From contig NZ_JACJRU010000024.1 of assembly GCF_014697425.1 (NCBI RefSeq), positions 1 through 64,000 of the forward strand: a DNA stretch of 64,000 nt, in the 5' to 3' direction. A program made the position numbers and the translations under genes. Position 1 is the first letter of the stretch. Each line of letters starts with the position of its first letter. This document shows positions 48,152 to 56,251 of the stretch, piece after piece. The stretch is from Nostoc sp. FACHB-110 (lineage in GTDB: Bacteria; Cyanobacteriota; Cyanobacteriia; Cyanobacteriales; Nostocaceae). The notes below the pieces were generated by a model that was given only the letters and a program-made list of their open reading frames with translations, ran no database searches and had not been told where the DNA came from.

Positions 48152-48481
48152 TCATTGACCACAACAACGGTCTATACCCAGACTTTCTAAGAGTAGATCG
48201 CTAACGGCGTTAGCGATCGCAAACTCTCCATAAAAGCTTTTGGAAAAATCAAACGCTTGCATCTCGGTGACAATGGCAATGACTAGAGAACCTAGGTCGT
48301 TTTCTCCTTCCATCCGTTGACGCACAAAGATTTGCGCGGCTCGTTGGGCAATCTGCTGGTTGATTGCTTCCGGGATAAATTCTGCATCCAGCCACCGCAA
48401 CAAACGCTCTTGTAACCACTCACCTTCAAGGTAGGGATTGTTAGCTGGTGGTAGGGTGATAGGCGGGATTGGTTGTGTCAT
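48152..48481 (-). CDS. Conserved hypothetical protein
   Basis: 109 residues, soluble, helical. The block YLEGEWLQERLLRWLDAEFIPEAINQQIAQRAAQIFVRQRMEGENDLGSLVIAIVTEMQAFDFSKSFYGEFAIANAVSDLLLESLGID looks like a conserved cyanobacterial protein of unknown function. Arg and Asp positions suggest a small helical bundle that binds another protein; this is inference only. It converges on rpsN and its promoter lies between it and aat. Confidence 0.82.
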   Translation of the reverse strand: MTQPIPPITLPPANNPYLEGEWLQERLLRWLDAEFIPEAINQQIAQRAAQIFVRQRMEGENDLGSLVIAIVTEMQAFDFSKSFYGEFAIANAVSDLLLESLGIDRCCGQ

Positions 48482-48585
48482 CTTTGGTAAATGCAGAGGA
48501 ACCTAAGGATATTGCAGAGGAGCGCAGAGGATGGAGATAACATCAGATTGCGTTCCTCTGATATTTTTTATTTGTAATTTTATCT

Positions 48586-49161
48586 ATGCAATATGATATC
48601 GCTGCTATTATTCAACGTTATGCTCAAGGCTATTTTCTCATGGCTGATGACGATCATGGCTTGGGTTGGTATGTTAGCCGCGATCGCACTTTGATTCCAT
48701 TAGATGAGCAATTTCGCTACCCTAAGTCTTTGCAGCGTGTCTTGAATCAAGAGCGTTTTACGGTAGCGGTTAACCGCGATTTTCCGGCGGTTGTTGCGGG
48801 CTGTGCTAACCGCGAAACAACTTGGATTTCCGATGAATTAAAAGAAATTTACTTCTTACTTCACAAAGCGGGTTTTGCTTATAGTTTTGAAACTTGGCAA
48901 GGTGACGAACTCGCTGGGGGAATTTTAGGTATTGTAATTGGCGGTGCTTTCATTGGGGAATCAATGTTTTACCAAATTCCTGATGGCTCAAAGGTGGCAA
49001 TGGTTAAGTTGGTAGAACGATTGCGCCAAAGGCAATTTGTCTTATTCGATGCCCAAATGATGAACCCTCATCTAGAACGCTTTGGTGCTTATCTCATTGA
49101 TGATGAAGAGTATCAAGCTTTACTGCAAACAGCATTGCAACATCACTGTTCTCTAATTTGA
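48586..49161 (+). CDS. aat: Leucyl/phenylalanyl-tRNA-protein transferase
   Basis: 191 residues. The enzyme adds Leu or Phe from tRNA to proteins with N-terminal Arg or Lys, marking them for ClpS/ClpAP degradation. Conserved segments include YAQGYFLMADDDHGLGWYVSRDR, LKEIYFLLHKAGFAYSFETWQGDELAGGILGIVIGGAFIGESMFYQIPDGSKVAMVKLVERLRQRQFVLFDAQMMNPHLERFGAYLIDDEEYQALLQ. The catalytic Gln-Glu/Asp arrangement of the GNAT fold is intact as far as one can see. Length is slightly below E. coli Aat (234), as usual for cyanobacteria. Transcribed alone. Confidence 0.95.
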   Translation: MQYDIAAIIQRYAQGYFLMADDDHGLGWYVSRDRTLIPLDEQFRYPKSLQRVLNQERFTVAVNRDFPAVVAGCANRETTWISDELKEIYFLLHKAGFAYSFETWQGDELAGGILGIVIGGAFIGESMFYQIPDGSKVAMVKLVERLRQRQFVLFDAQMMNPHLERFGAYLIDDEEYQALLQTALQHHCSLI

Positions 49162-49398
49162 CTATGACGAATCACTCTGGTTACTGACTTGGAAAAATTA
49201 TAAATCCTTATCTATTAATAAAATAATTTGCTATCTATATATCAAGTTAATAGCTTATTTCTATATTCTGACGCATTTTTAATCTGTGTCAGACACCTTC
49301 TATTGACTTTTATTCCTAAAAGTTTTAGATTCTTTCATTGAGATAGTTGATACTTTTTTTCAAAAATATTGCTAATAGTTCCTAACGGAGAGTTAGAA

Positions 49399-50379
49399 AT
49401 GAGTGTGAGTAAAAAGGGCTTGTTGGGTACTGGTGCTGCCTGTGTAGCACTAGGGAGTATGGTTGCCACCACTTTTGGAGTAATGCAGACGACTAATGCT
49501 AACTCCATTTCTAATCAACAAGCACCAGTCTTACTTGCCCAAGGTAAAAAACTAAGTAATTTAACAGTAATTTTTCCTAGCCGTTCTGATTCAACAGATT
49601 TGCAAAATAAAGCTAATGCTGTTGCAAAATTTTTGTCTAACGAATTAAGAATTCCTGTCAAAGCCCAAATTGGTGATGATACGGCGGCGGTGGAAGCTTT
49701 AAGAGCAAATCGCGCTGATGTGGCTTTTTTAAGCAGCCGTCCGGCTTTAAAAGCAGAACAATTAGCAAATGCTAAGTTGTATCTAGCCGAAGTCCGCGAC
49801 AATTATTCTGGCAGATACACTTACAACTCAGTATTTGTCGTTCCTAACAATAGCCCTCTGAAAACCAGAAATAACGCTAAAGCAACTTTAGAACAATTAC
49901 GCGGTAAGCGAATGGCGTTTACTTCGCCGACTTCTGGTTCTGGGTTTATTTTCCCTGTGAGCGAGTTAGTTAAACAGGGATTTGTCCCCAACCGCGATCG
50001 CATGGATGGGTTCTTTGGGCAAATCGCTTATGGTGGTAATTACAGCAAAGCTTTGCAAGCAGTCGTGCGTGGGCAAGCAGATGTAGCAGTTGTTTCTGAG
50101 TATGCTTTGTTCCCTCCGTATATTACAGCCCAAGAAAAGAGCCAGTTAAGGGTACTACATAAAATTTCTGGTGTTCCTGCCCACGGTATCGCTATTGATG
50201 ATGATGTTCCTGTTCAAGACAGAGAAAGACTCATAAATGCTTTACTCAAGTTAAATCAGTCACAAAATAATCAACTACTACGCAATTTATATAACTCCAA
50301 TGAATTGGTAAGAGTTGATCATAATCGTCACCTCGCACCAGTTCGTGAAGCACTCAACCGAGTGGGAATTGCACCTTAA
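49399..50379 (+). CDS. phnD: Phosphonate/phosphite/phosphate-type ABC transporter substrate-binding protein
   Basis: 326 residues from the ATG at 49399, preceded by CGGAGAG. A signal peptide with a possible twin function (MSVSKKGLLGTGAACVALGSMVATTFG) exports it to the periplasm; no lipobox is obvious. The mature protein is of the PhnD type: LSNLTVIFPSRSDSTDLQNKANAVAKFLSNELRIPVKAQIGDDTAAVEALRANRADVAFLSSRPAL and GKRMAFTSPTSGSGFIFPVSELVKQGF...GGNYSKALQAVVRGQADVAVVSEY, with Ser/Thr/Asn oxyanion-binding positions. Here the family may bind phosphonate, phosphite or phosphate. phnC follows after 138 bases containing inverted repeat arrays, then phnE. Confidence 0.93.
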   Translation: MSVSKKGLLGTGAACVALGSMVATTFGVMQTTNANSISNQQAPVLLAQGKKLSNLTVIFPSRSDSTDLQNKANAVAKFLSNELRIPVKAQIGDDTAAVEALRANRADVAFLSSRPALKAEQLANAKLYLAEVRDNYSGRYTYNSVFVVPNNSPLKTRNNAKATLEQLRGKRMAFTSPTSGSGFIFPVSELVKQGFVPNRDRMDGFFGQIAYGGNYSKALQAVVRGQADVAVVSEYALFPPYITAQEKSQLRVLHKISGVPAHGIAIDDDVPVQDRERLINALLKLNQSQNNQLLRNLYNSNELVRVDHNRHLAPVREALNRVGIAP

Positions 50380-50384
50380 TTAAT

Positions 50385-50500
50385 AGTGCTGAGTGCTGAG
50401 TTGAAAGTGCTGAGTTAAACAGCTGCGGATTATATACCGAACTTATTATTACTAAGTAATTTGTATTTACTCAGCACTCAGCACTCATATCTCAGCACTT
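50385..50500. repeat. Inverted pair of CTCAGCA heptamer arrays between phnD and phnC
   Basis: TGCTGAGTGCTGAG units at 50385-50417 and the complementary CTCAGCACTCAGCAC units at 50469-50500 face each other around about 50 bases and can fold into one long stem. The same repeat is inside the kinase gene at 28370-28400. Confidence 0.75.
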
Positions 50501-50517
50501 TTATGGAGAGGTATAGG

Positions 50518-51243
50518 ATGAGTAATTTTGTAATTGAATGTCATAACCTGGAGACAGCTTATGCTGCTTCTCTGAATCGTCCTATCCTGAATGGAATTAA
50601 TTGCCAAATCAAAGAGGGTGAATTTGTTGTTTTACTAGGACTTAATGGTGCAGGTAAATCCACATTGTTGCGATCGCTTGTGGGATTAGTCCCTTTCACC
50701 AAGGGAGAAATTCAAATTAATGGGGTGACAATGACTCCGCGCACACTCCCCCAAATTCGCCGTGATATTGGGATGTTATTTCAGGGAGGCGGATTAATTC
50801 GGCAGTTGTCAGCCATTGATAATGTGTTGTGTGGCAGACTTGGCGTCAGGACAACTTGGCAGACATTATTTGGCTTTCCAGGACGCGATCGCCTTTTAGC
50901 GATGGATTTATTGGCACAGTTAGGTTTAAAAGAACAAGCCTATCAAAAAACTAGTCAACTCAGTGGTGGACAACAACAACGAGTAGCGATTGCCCGGGCA
51001 TTAATTCAATCACCGCAGATTCTTTTAGCCGATGAACCGATTACAGGCTTGGATGTTGTCGCCTGTCAACAGGTGATGGAAACTTTATCCCAATTACACC
51101 AGCAAGGGATGACGATTGTGACAGTGTTGCACGATTTAGGCATAGCTGCAAAATATGGCCAACGTGCGATCGTCTTAGAAGCTGGACGCATCGTTTATGA
51201 CGGACTTTGTGAAAACTTGCAAGCCCAATTCGCCAAATGTTAA
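50518..51243 (+). CDS. phnC: Phosphonate-type ABC transporter ATP-binding protein
   Basis: 241 residues from the ATG at 50518, eight bases after the good site GGAGAGG; an upstream frame through the heptamer repeats (to 50461) would give LSTQHS... and is disfavoured. Walker A GLNGAGKSTLLRSL, Q-loop MLFQGGGLIRQ, signature LSGGQQQRVAIARAL, Walker B ILLADEPITGLD and the switch His LHD are all present. VLCGRLGVRTTWQTLFGFPG is typical of PhnC. The gene overlaps phnE (ATG at 51237) by 7 bases. Confidence 0.95.
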   Translation: MSNFVIECHNLETAYAASLNRPILNGINCQIKEGEFVVLLGLNGAGKSTLLRSLVGLVPFTKGEIQINGVTMTPRTLPQIRRDIGMLFQGGGLIRQLSAIDNVLCGRLGVRTTWQTLFGFPGRDRLLAMDLLAQLGLKEQAYQKTSQLSGGQQQRVAIARALIQSPQILLADEPITGLDVVACQQVMETLSQLHQQGMTIVTVLHDLGIAAKYGQRAIVLEAGRIVYDGLCENLQAQFAKC

Positions 51244-52022
51244 ATTCTAAAATTCTTCGCCGTTACCCTTGGATGAGTCCTTTACTCATCCTTTTAATTG
51301 CTGTAGTAATTTATGCTTGGGCTTTGCGAGGTATCAAAGTCGATTTTGAATTATTAACATCTAGCTGGCCTTATATTACTGATTTTGTTTCTCGGTTATT
51401 TCCCCCGGATACCACAGTTATCGATATAGCAATTAAGGCATTAATTGAAACAATTCAAATGTCTTTATGGGGAACCACCATCGGGGCAATTTTATCTTTA
51501 CCTATTGCGGTAGCAAGTGCTAGTAATGTTGCACCTAGTTGGTTGCAATGGTTGGCAAACTTACTGCAAAATGCTGTGCGTTCTGTCCCTTCAATTATTT
51601 TAGGGTTGATTTTCGTCGCCGCTACAGGCTTAGGCGCACCTGCGGGAACTTTAGCATTATCAATTTACACCATTGGCTATTTAGCAAAGTTTTATCAACA
51701 AGCGATCGAAGCGGTAAATGCCAAATCCTTAGAATCTTTGCAAGTAATGGGTGCATCGAGATTTCAGATTGTGCAGTACGGCATCTTACCCCAAGTCTTA
51801 CCTTTGGGATTAGGCTACACCTTATGGATGTTTGAATATAATATCCGCGCTGCTTCAGTTTTGGGTGTAGTTGGTGCTGGTGGAATTGGCTTTCAATTGA
51901 AGAGTTATATTGACGGTTTCGAGTACAACAAAGCCACAACTATGATGTTAGTACTGTTAGTAGTTGTAACTGTGATTGATGCTTTTAGTAGTAAATTACG
52001 CCAGCGTCTAGATTCGATGTAG
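51237..52022 (+). CDS. phnE: Phosphonate-type ABC transporter permease
   Basis: 261 residues with six membrane spans. The core motif EAVNAKSLESLQVMGASRFQIVQYGILPQVLPLG (EAA loop) couples it to the ATPase. TIQMSLWGTTIGAILSLPIAVASASNVAPS and NAVRSVPSIILGLIFVAATGLGAPAGTLALSIYTIGYLAKFY are PhnE-type. It completes a full importer with phnC and phnD. No C-P lyase or phosphite dehydrogenase gene is in the window, so the operon may scavenge organic or inorganic phosphorus compounds and be controlled by phosphate; a Pho box could not be recognised. Confidence 0.95.
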   Translation: MLNSKILRRYPWMSPLLILLIAVVIYAWALRGIKVDFELLTSSWPYITDFVSRLFPPDTTVIDIAIKALIETIQMSLWGTTIGAILSLPIAVASASNVAPSWLQWLANLLQNAVRSVPSIILGLIFVAATGLGAPAGTLALSIYTIGYLAKFYQQAIEAVNAKSLESLQVMGASRFQIVQYGILPQVLPLGLGYTLWMFEYNIRAASVLGVVGAGGIGFQLKSYIDGFEYNKATTMMLVLLVVVTVIDAFSSKLRQRLDSM

Positions 52023-52721
52023 CTCTTCTTTTTCCTCTAAAGTATCAAAAGAGAGTTAATTGCAAAGATTGGATTATGAAATTCAGAAAGTCATTTTAAA
52101 GAAATTAGGACTTACGCAAAATATCTCTCAAACTCTCATTTCTCCGTGAACTCTGCGCCTCTGTGGTAGCCTGCGGCAAGCCGCTATCGCGTCTACGATT
52201 TTCCGTAGCTTGTGCGTAAGTCCTGGAAATATTGGATAATACAGCACTTTGCTATACATGATTATCTGAAGCCTAAAGGCACACATTAAAAACCCTCCAG
52301 TCTATCTGCTTACCAGATTTTGAGACTGAAGGGATAAAGGTATTGCTAGGTTTAAGCCTTTTGTTGAACAAAAAAGGTTTAAAGCTGTTTTCAATAAAAT
52401 ATGCGTAAGCAGTTAGAAAGATTCTAGTGCAAGAGTGCTATTCTCTCTCATGCTGGCGGTTCGGAACTCTGGAAGATTTGAACAAACCTAGTGGAGTTGA
52501 ACCAAAGCGATCGCAATTGCTAATAAACTTGTCTTTTTTAGTTAATCACCTATAAAACAAGCCATAACATCTCTTGAGCAGAGTAACTAAAAGTTAACCA
52601 AATATTACGTCTAACCTTTGCGATCGCACTGACAACAATCGACTAAATTTAGAACTTATAGATAATTAAAAATTAAAAACCATCAGCTTGATTTTTAATT
52701 TTTAACTTCTACCCACTAGGC
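52023..52721. other. Intergenic region with a MITE-like element
   Basis: About 700 bases between convergent phnE and the RRM gene. It holds a 118-bp element with 12-bp terminal inverted repeats (52107-52224), an imperfect hairpin (CCCTCCAGTCT near 52293, AGACTGAAGGG near 52324) and another imperfect one around 52361-52393 with A-rich ends. No gene is visible. Confidence 0.6.
52107..52224. mobile_element. MITE-like element with 12-bp terminal inverted repeats
   Basis: AGGACTTACGCA (52107-52118) and TGCGTAAGTCCT (52213-52224) are perfect complements at the ends of 118 bases. Inside are a CTCTGCGCCTCTGTGG box (part of the 27-bp repeat that recurs at 24335) and the palindrome-rich GCCTGCGGCAAGCCGCTATC. 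No target duplication is evident at the flanks and no transposase gene fits within it, so mobility is inferred. Confidence 0.65.
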
Positions 52722-53207
52722 TTAGTTTGTTGTTTGTGCTGCCAGCATTTGCTTGAGCTTTTCTAGTTCAGATGCCCAACGTGGATCTGGACGAATAGCA
52801 TCAGATTCAGTGCTTGTGTTACTTTCGCTGCGTCCGCCACCACTGCGTTTAGACTTCTTAGAGCCTTTGTCGCGGCGATTATTTTCTTTATTGCTGCTAG
52901 GAGTAGGACTGCTAGTAGCAGCTTTTGGAGCTTGCTCTTCGCCTTCTTCACCCTTTGTTCTGGGCAATGCTTTCTCTAGCTTAATTGGGGTGTCTTTGAA
53001 CATCTGACCATTATATTTTTCAATAATTTGATCAGCTTGTTCGTCATTGTTGACAGTTAAAAAACCAAACCCACGACATTTTCCAGTTTTCCGGTCTTTG
53101 ATTAATTTCGTGGTGACAGCATCGCCTTCTGCTGCAAATACAGCTTGCAGGTCTTGACGATCTATTTCTTCTTTTGGCAAATTGCCTATATATAGGCGAA
53201 CAGACAT
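52722..53207 (-). CDS. RNA-recognition-motif (RRM) RNA-binding protein
   Basis: 161 residues. Residues 3-80 are a single RRM with RNP-2 LYIGNL (5-10) and RNP-1 KCRGFGFL (43-50). The remainder, from about 83, is Ser/Gly/Lys/Arg-rich and likely disordered (SNKENNRRDKGSKKSKRSGGGRSESNTS), ending with a short conserved DPRWASELEKLKQMLAAQ helix. Cyanobacterial Rbp proteins of this type bind U- and A-rich RNA and several are cold-induced; the C-terminal domain length puts this one in the larger, non-glycine-only class. A GGAGG precedes the start (53207). The AT-rich long region 53208-53530 may be a regulated leader. Confidence 0.93.
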   Translation of the reverse strand: MSVRLYIGNLPKEEIDRQDLQAVFAAEGDAVTTKLIKDRKTGKCRGFGFLTVNNDEQADQIIEKYNGQMFKDTPIKLEKALPRTKGEEGEEQAPKAATSSPTPSSNKENNRRDKGSKKSKRSGGGRSESNTSTESDAIRPDPRWASELEKLKQMLAAQTTN

Positions 53208-53613
53208 GAACTATACCTCCAGAGTTGATGAACGTAGCAAGGCAAGAGAACAATCACTTGGCTTTGGCTTTTAAATAGATGCTATTAACCAAAATTGCCA
53301 TAAACCAATTTCTTTTAATCCAAACTGCCAACCTATACAATACAGTTTTTTGTTTGGATAAAGCTTTTTTATTACAAAAGCGCACACAACGCGCGGCTAA
53401 TACCACCTTAATTCTAAAATTAGTAAATTAATTAGCCTACTGTCTGCCACAGTAAACATTTTTCTTAATGTCCTTGCCCGCAGAATTTAACACCATTCCT
53501 TACATTATCACGGTATCTTCTACGTAGCTAGTTCAGAACACACATTTCTCACTATATTGCCAGTATATCGTAACATAAAATACATTTTTTTCTCAATAAC
53601 AGATATGGGAAAC

Positions 53614-53634
53614 AAAAACCAGCCAATGGCTGGT
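53614..53634 (-). terminator. Intrinsic terminator on the minus strand
   Basis: On the minus strand ACCAGCC-ATT-GGCTGGT is followed by TTTTTGTTT. It lies about 260 bases downstream of the TPR/M48 gene stop, which would leave that gene a long 3' untranslated region that includes the heptamer array at 53850-53889. Confidence 0.65.
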
Positions 53635-53849
53635 CGATTGCTGCTGTGTTGGGAGGATAAAAAGATGCATTGGCGCAAGCAGCCGATCACACGAACTAAG
53701 CTGGGTTGCTTAATGATGACGGTTGCTAGGGATATTGTTAATAAATGTAACACTTGTGAAGAAATGTTGCAAATTTTTTCATGAATCAAAAAACAGGAAG
53801 AGAACATTTCAGACTAGCCTGCGGCAGACCCGAAGGGTCTACACACTTC

Positions 53850-53889
53850 ATACTTCATACTTCATACTTCATACTTCACACTTCATACT
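53850..53889. repeat. Heptamer tandem repeat (TTCATAC)
   Basis: CTTCATACTTCATA units in tandem, the same family as at 18483 and 61641. It lies directly after the stop of the TPR/M48 gene. Confidence 0.75.
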
Positions 53890-53892
53890 CCC

Positions 53893-56223
53893 TCAACCTA
53901 CAAGAAAAATATAAGCACCCCAAGCCTGGGCTAATACAGCCAAAATAGTTGACCAAATTGGGTGATGGCTGTAAAAAGTTTTGCCGCCTTGAGTTTGCAA
54001 AGTTTGGATATCAATCCAAGGTGTAGCACCTCGGCGGAACCAACCTGTAACAGTAATTTGGCGACCAATCAAATCTTGGGGGTTGATTTTCTGCCCTAAG
54101 CTTAACCAAGGAACGTGATGTAATTTGATTAAACCTGTGCTGGATTGCAAAATGAAGTCTTGAGCGAGGGAATTGGCAGTACCAGGACGACCTAATAGCT
54201 TACCAACTAGTTTGACATTAGTGCTATCGATGGGCAGGCTGGATGGATTTGCTAACAGCTTAGATAAACTATCATCAACTGGAAAACTGGCATTTTTGAG
54301 ATCGGGAAAAAAGGTATTCATCCGAATAACTAAGCCGATACTAAAACCAATCAGTAAGCAGCCACTTACAAAAGTCCAATCTTCATAAATCCACTTCAAG
54401 TTTAAAAACTTGAGGGAAAATGCAGTTTGCCAACTCAGCCAAATTAATGCTGCAAAGATAAAACCCAAGGGGATACCCACAAAAGGAGCAATTTGGAGTA
54501 AGAAAGATTGGCGGGTAGTTTTGATTGATTGTTGGCGAGCGAGATGGAGTTCGGTTTCTACGTGCCAATGACGGGCAATTTGACACAAACGTCCGGCGCG
54601 ATCGCCAATTAAAGGATGACTATTATTGATAGTGAACCACCAAGAATAGGGATTGAGATGATCCCACATTAGGGCGCATTCAAAGGGGATATGTCCAACA
54701 ACGCTACCCAAAGATAAACTTTGTTGGTAGCCCACAGGCATCAAGAGATTAAAACTTTCTAGTTCGTAATTAGTTTTTTGGGCTTTTTGCACATCAAAAG
54801 CAATTCCAATAGCGATTTTGAGTAAAGCACGAATTAAAGCATTAGGATTGCCAGTAATTTCGGCAGCTAGGCGATCGCTATAATCAATTCTTAAGCGCGA
54901 TAACCACAAACCCGTCCCAGTAACTAAACACCATAAACCATAAGTCAAGCTAGCCAAAATATTAAATGGCCAGCGCACAAAACCTTGAGGTAAACTATTT
55001 CCCCAATCTGATATTTGCTGATATAGCCTGTAAATCGGTAGTGTAATCAACAAAATCAGCGACATCACCAAATAGTCACCGTGGGAGATGTGTCCTAATT
55101 GAGTCGCATAGATAGAGGCAATTTCATCATCTGCCAGTTGGTGTAATAATCCTTCACTAACGACAATACGAGCATTGCGGGGAAGATTGCCGTAGGTTAG
55201 GGCTATGGGTGCAGCTATAGGTAGAATTCGCAGTTGTGGTACTTGCCAGCGTTTTTGTTGACAGTAACGTTGTAATACTCTACCTGTTTCCCGGCTGTAA
55301 TTGTGCAAACTATCTTTGGATAACGGTTGCTGTCCATAATATCTAGTTAGTAACCAATCTAGTAGCCAAGGAGATAAGGCGATCGCACTTAAGACAATTC
55401 CCAAGACAACCACCGTTGGGTCGCGGTAAAATAACTGTATTGGCTCTAGGTAAGGTAGCTTGATTAATATCAAGTTGACTGATGTCATGGCCAATTCTAA
55501 TATTGCCCGCAATACCCAAAACACAGCAACAATTGTTCCTAATCCCAGCAAACGTAAGGGTATTAGGTTGGGTTTGCGTAAAGGTTGCCAGACTTTAGCG
55601 CGTTTAGCTTGTCGCCAGTAAAGCTTGGGTTGGGGTGGTGTATAGCCTTCAGATTCAACTAAAGCACCTGTGGCTGGAGTTTTAGAGCCACCTTGATGCA
55701 CTATAGATGTTTCGATGTAATTATTTTGCCAGCTTGGTGATGACATGGATGCTTGATAATCAGCTTTGTCTCTCTGCTTTGAAGAGACAGGCGAGCCTTT
55801 ACCGTTTTTGGCGGCAGAATTATCGAAAGCAACAAAGCCACTCTCAGCTTTTTTGGCTACTTTTTTCCGTTTTTTAGCTTGGATTAAATGTTCGAGGGCG
55901 CGTTCTGCCCACTCTTGAACTTGACTATTATCGCTTGTTTTTAAAGTTTCACAGATGGCGATCGCCTTACGGACTTCGCCAGTGCGTGCATAGGCCATTA
56001 CTAAACCAACACGAGCTTGTAAGCTAGTAGTACCATTGACTTGACCACTAGCCACAGACTCTAGTTGAGCGATCGCTGCTTGGTAATTTCCTTGCTTGAG
56101 GGCAGTTAAACCAGCCTCCAAAGATGATTCAGCATGTGAAGGCATAGAAATTCTGGCACTCCAATCTCTGCTAACTGATTCACGGTTAGATAAAACGCGA
56201 CCCCGCGATGCCGTGGACATCAA
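53893..56223 (-). CDS. TPR protein with catalytically dead M48 (HtpX/Oma1-like) domain
   Basis: 776 residues. Residues 30-115 are TPR-like helices (LEAGLTALKQGNYQAAIAQLES...). Residues 200-300 contain two membrane spans. From about 310 to 560 the sequence follows the M48 peptidase fold (RVLQRYCQQKRWQVPQLRIL, YGNLPRNARIVVSEGLLHQLADDEIASIYA, LVTGTGLWLSRLRIDYSDRLAAEITGNPNALIRALLKIAIG). Where HExxH is required the protein has TQLGH (374-378): the first zinc His and the catalytic Glu are gone, and the downstream zinc Glu is also replaced. Further spans follow at 575-640, then an OB-like domain (TSLAQDFILQ..GRQITVTGWFRRG...) and a final span. It is probably a membrane scaffold, not an active protease. 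Confidence 0.88.
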   Translation of the reverse strand: MMSTASRGRVLSNRESVSRDWSARISMPSHAESSLEAGLTALKQGNYQAAIAQLESVASGQVNGTTSLQARVGLVMAYARTGEVRKAIAICETLKTSDNSQVQEWAERALEHLIQAKKRKKVAKKAESGFVAFDNSAAKNGKGSPVSSKQRDKADYQASMSSPSWQNNYIETSIVHQGGSKTPATGALVESEGYTPPQPKLYWRQAKRAKVWQPLRKPNLIPLRLLGLGTIVAVFWVLRAILELAMTSVNLILIKLPYLEPIQLFYRDPTVVVLGIVLSAIALSPWLLDWLLTRYYGQQPLSKDSLHNYSRETGRVLQRYCQQKRWQVPQLRILPIAAPIALTYGNLPRNARIVVSEGLLHQLADDEIASIYATQLGHISHGDYLVMSLILLITLPIYRLYQQISDWGNSLPQGFVRWPFNILASLTYGLWCLVTGTGLWLSRLRIDYSDRLAAEITGNPNALIRALLKIAIGIAFDVQKAQKTNYELESFNLLMPVGYQQSLSLGSVVGHIPFECALMWDHLNPYSWWFTINNSHPLIGDRAGRLCQIARHWHVETELHLARQQSIKTTRQSFLLQIAPFVGIPLGFIFAALIWLSWQTAFSLKFLNLKWIYEDWTFVSGCLLIGFSIGLVIRMNTFFPDLKNASFPVDDSLSKLLANPSSLPIDSTNVKLVGKLLGRPGTANSLAQDFILQSSTGLIKLHHVPWLSLGQKINPQDLIGRQITVTGWFRRGATPWIDIQTLQTQGGKTFYSHHPIWSTILAVLAQAWGAYIFLVG

Positions 56224-56251
56224 CTATACCCGATTGGTCTACCAAAATGAA

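Larger units (their letters stand above)
53208..53892. other. Intergenic region, AT-rich leader and repeats
   Basis: About 680 bases. 53208-53530 is upstream of the RRM gene and AT-rich. 53618-53634 is a terminator on the minus strand. A plus-strand frame from 53557 to 53784 has no family resemblance and overlaps the terminator. 53809-53846 resembles the GCCTGCGGCA palindrome repeat, and 53850-53889 is a heptamer array. Confidence 0.5.

Noticed and set aside
50461..50517. N-terminal extension of phnC
   Set aside because: It would translate the heptamer repeat array; the ATG at 50518 has a proper GGAGAGG site and the usual PhnC N-terminus.
52440..52520. Possible tRNA-like sequence (GGCGGTTCGG...GATTTGAAC)
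   Set aside because: No acceptor stem or cloverleaf can be formed; no anticodon arm of the right size.
53557..53784. Plus-strand 75-residue frame between the RRM and TPR/M48 genes
   Set aside because: It runs through an intrinsic terminator on the opposite strand, has no good ribosome-binding site and shows no family resemblance.
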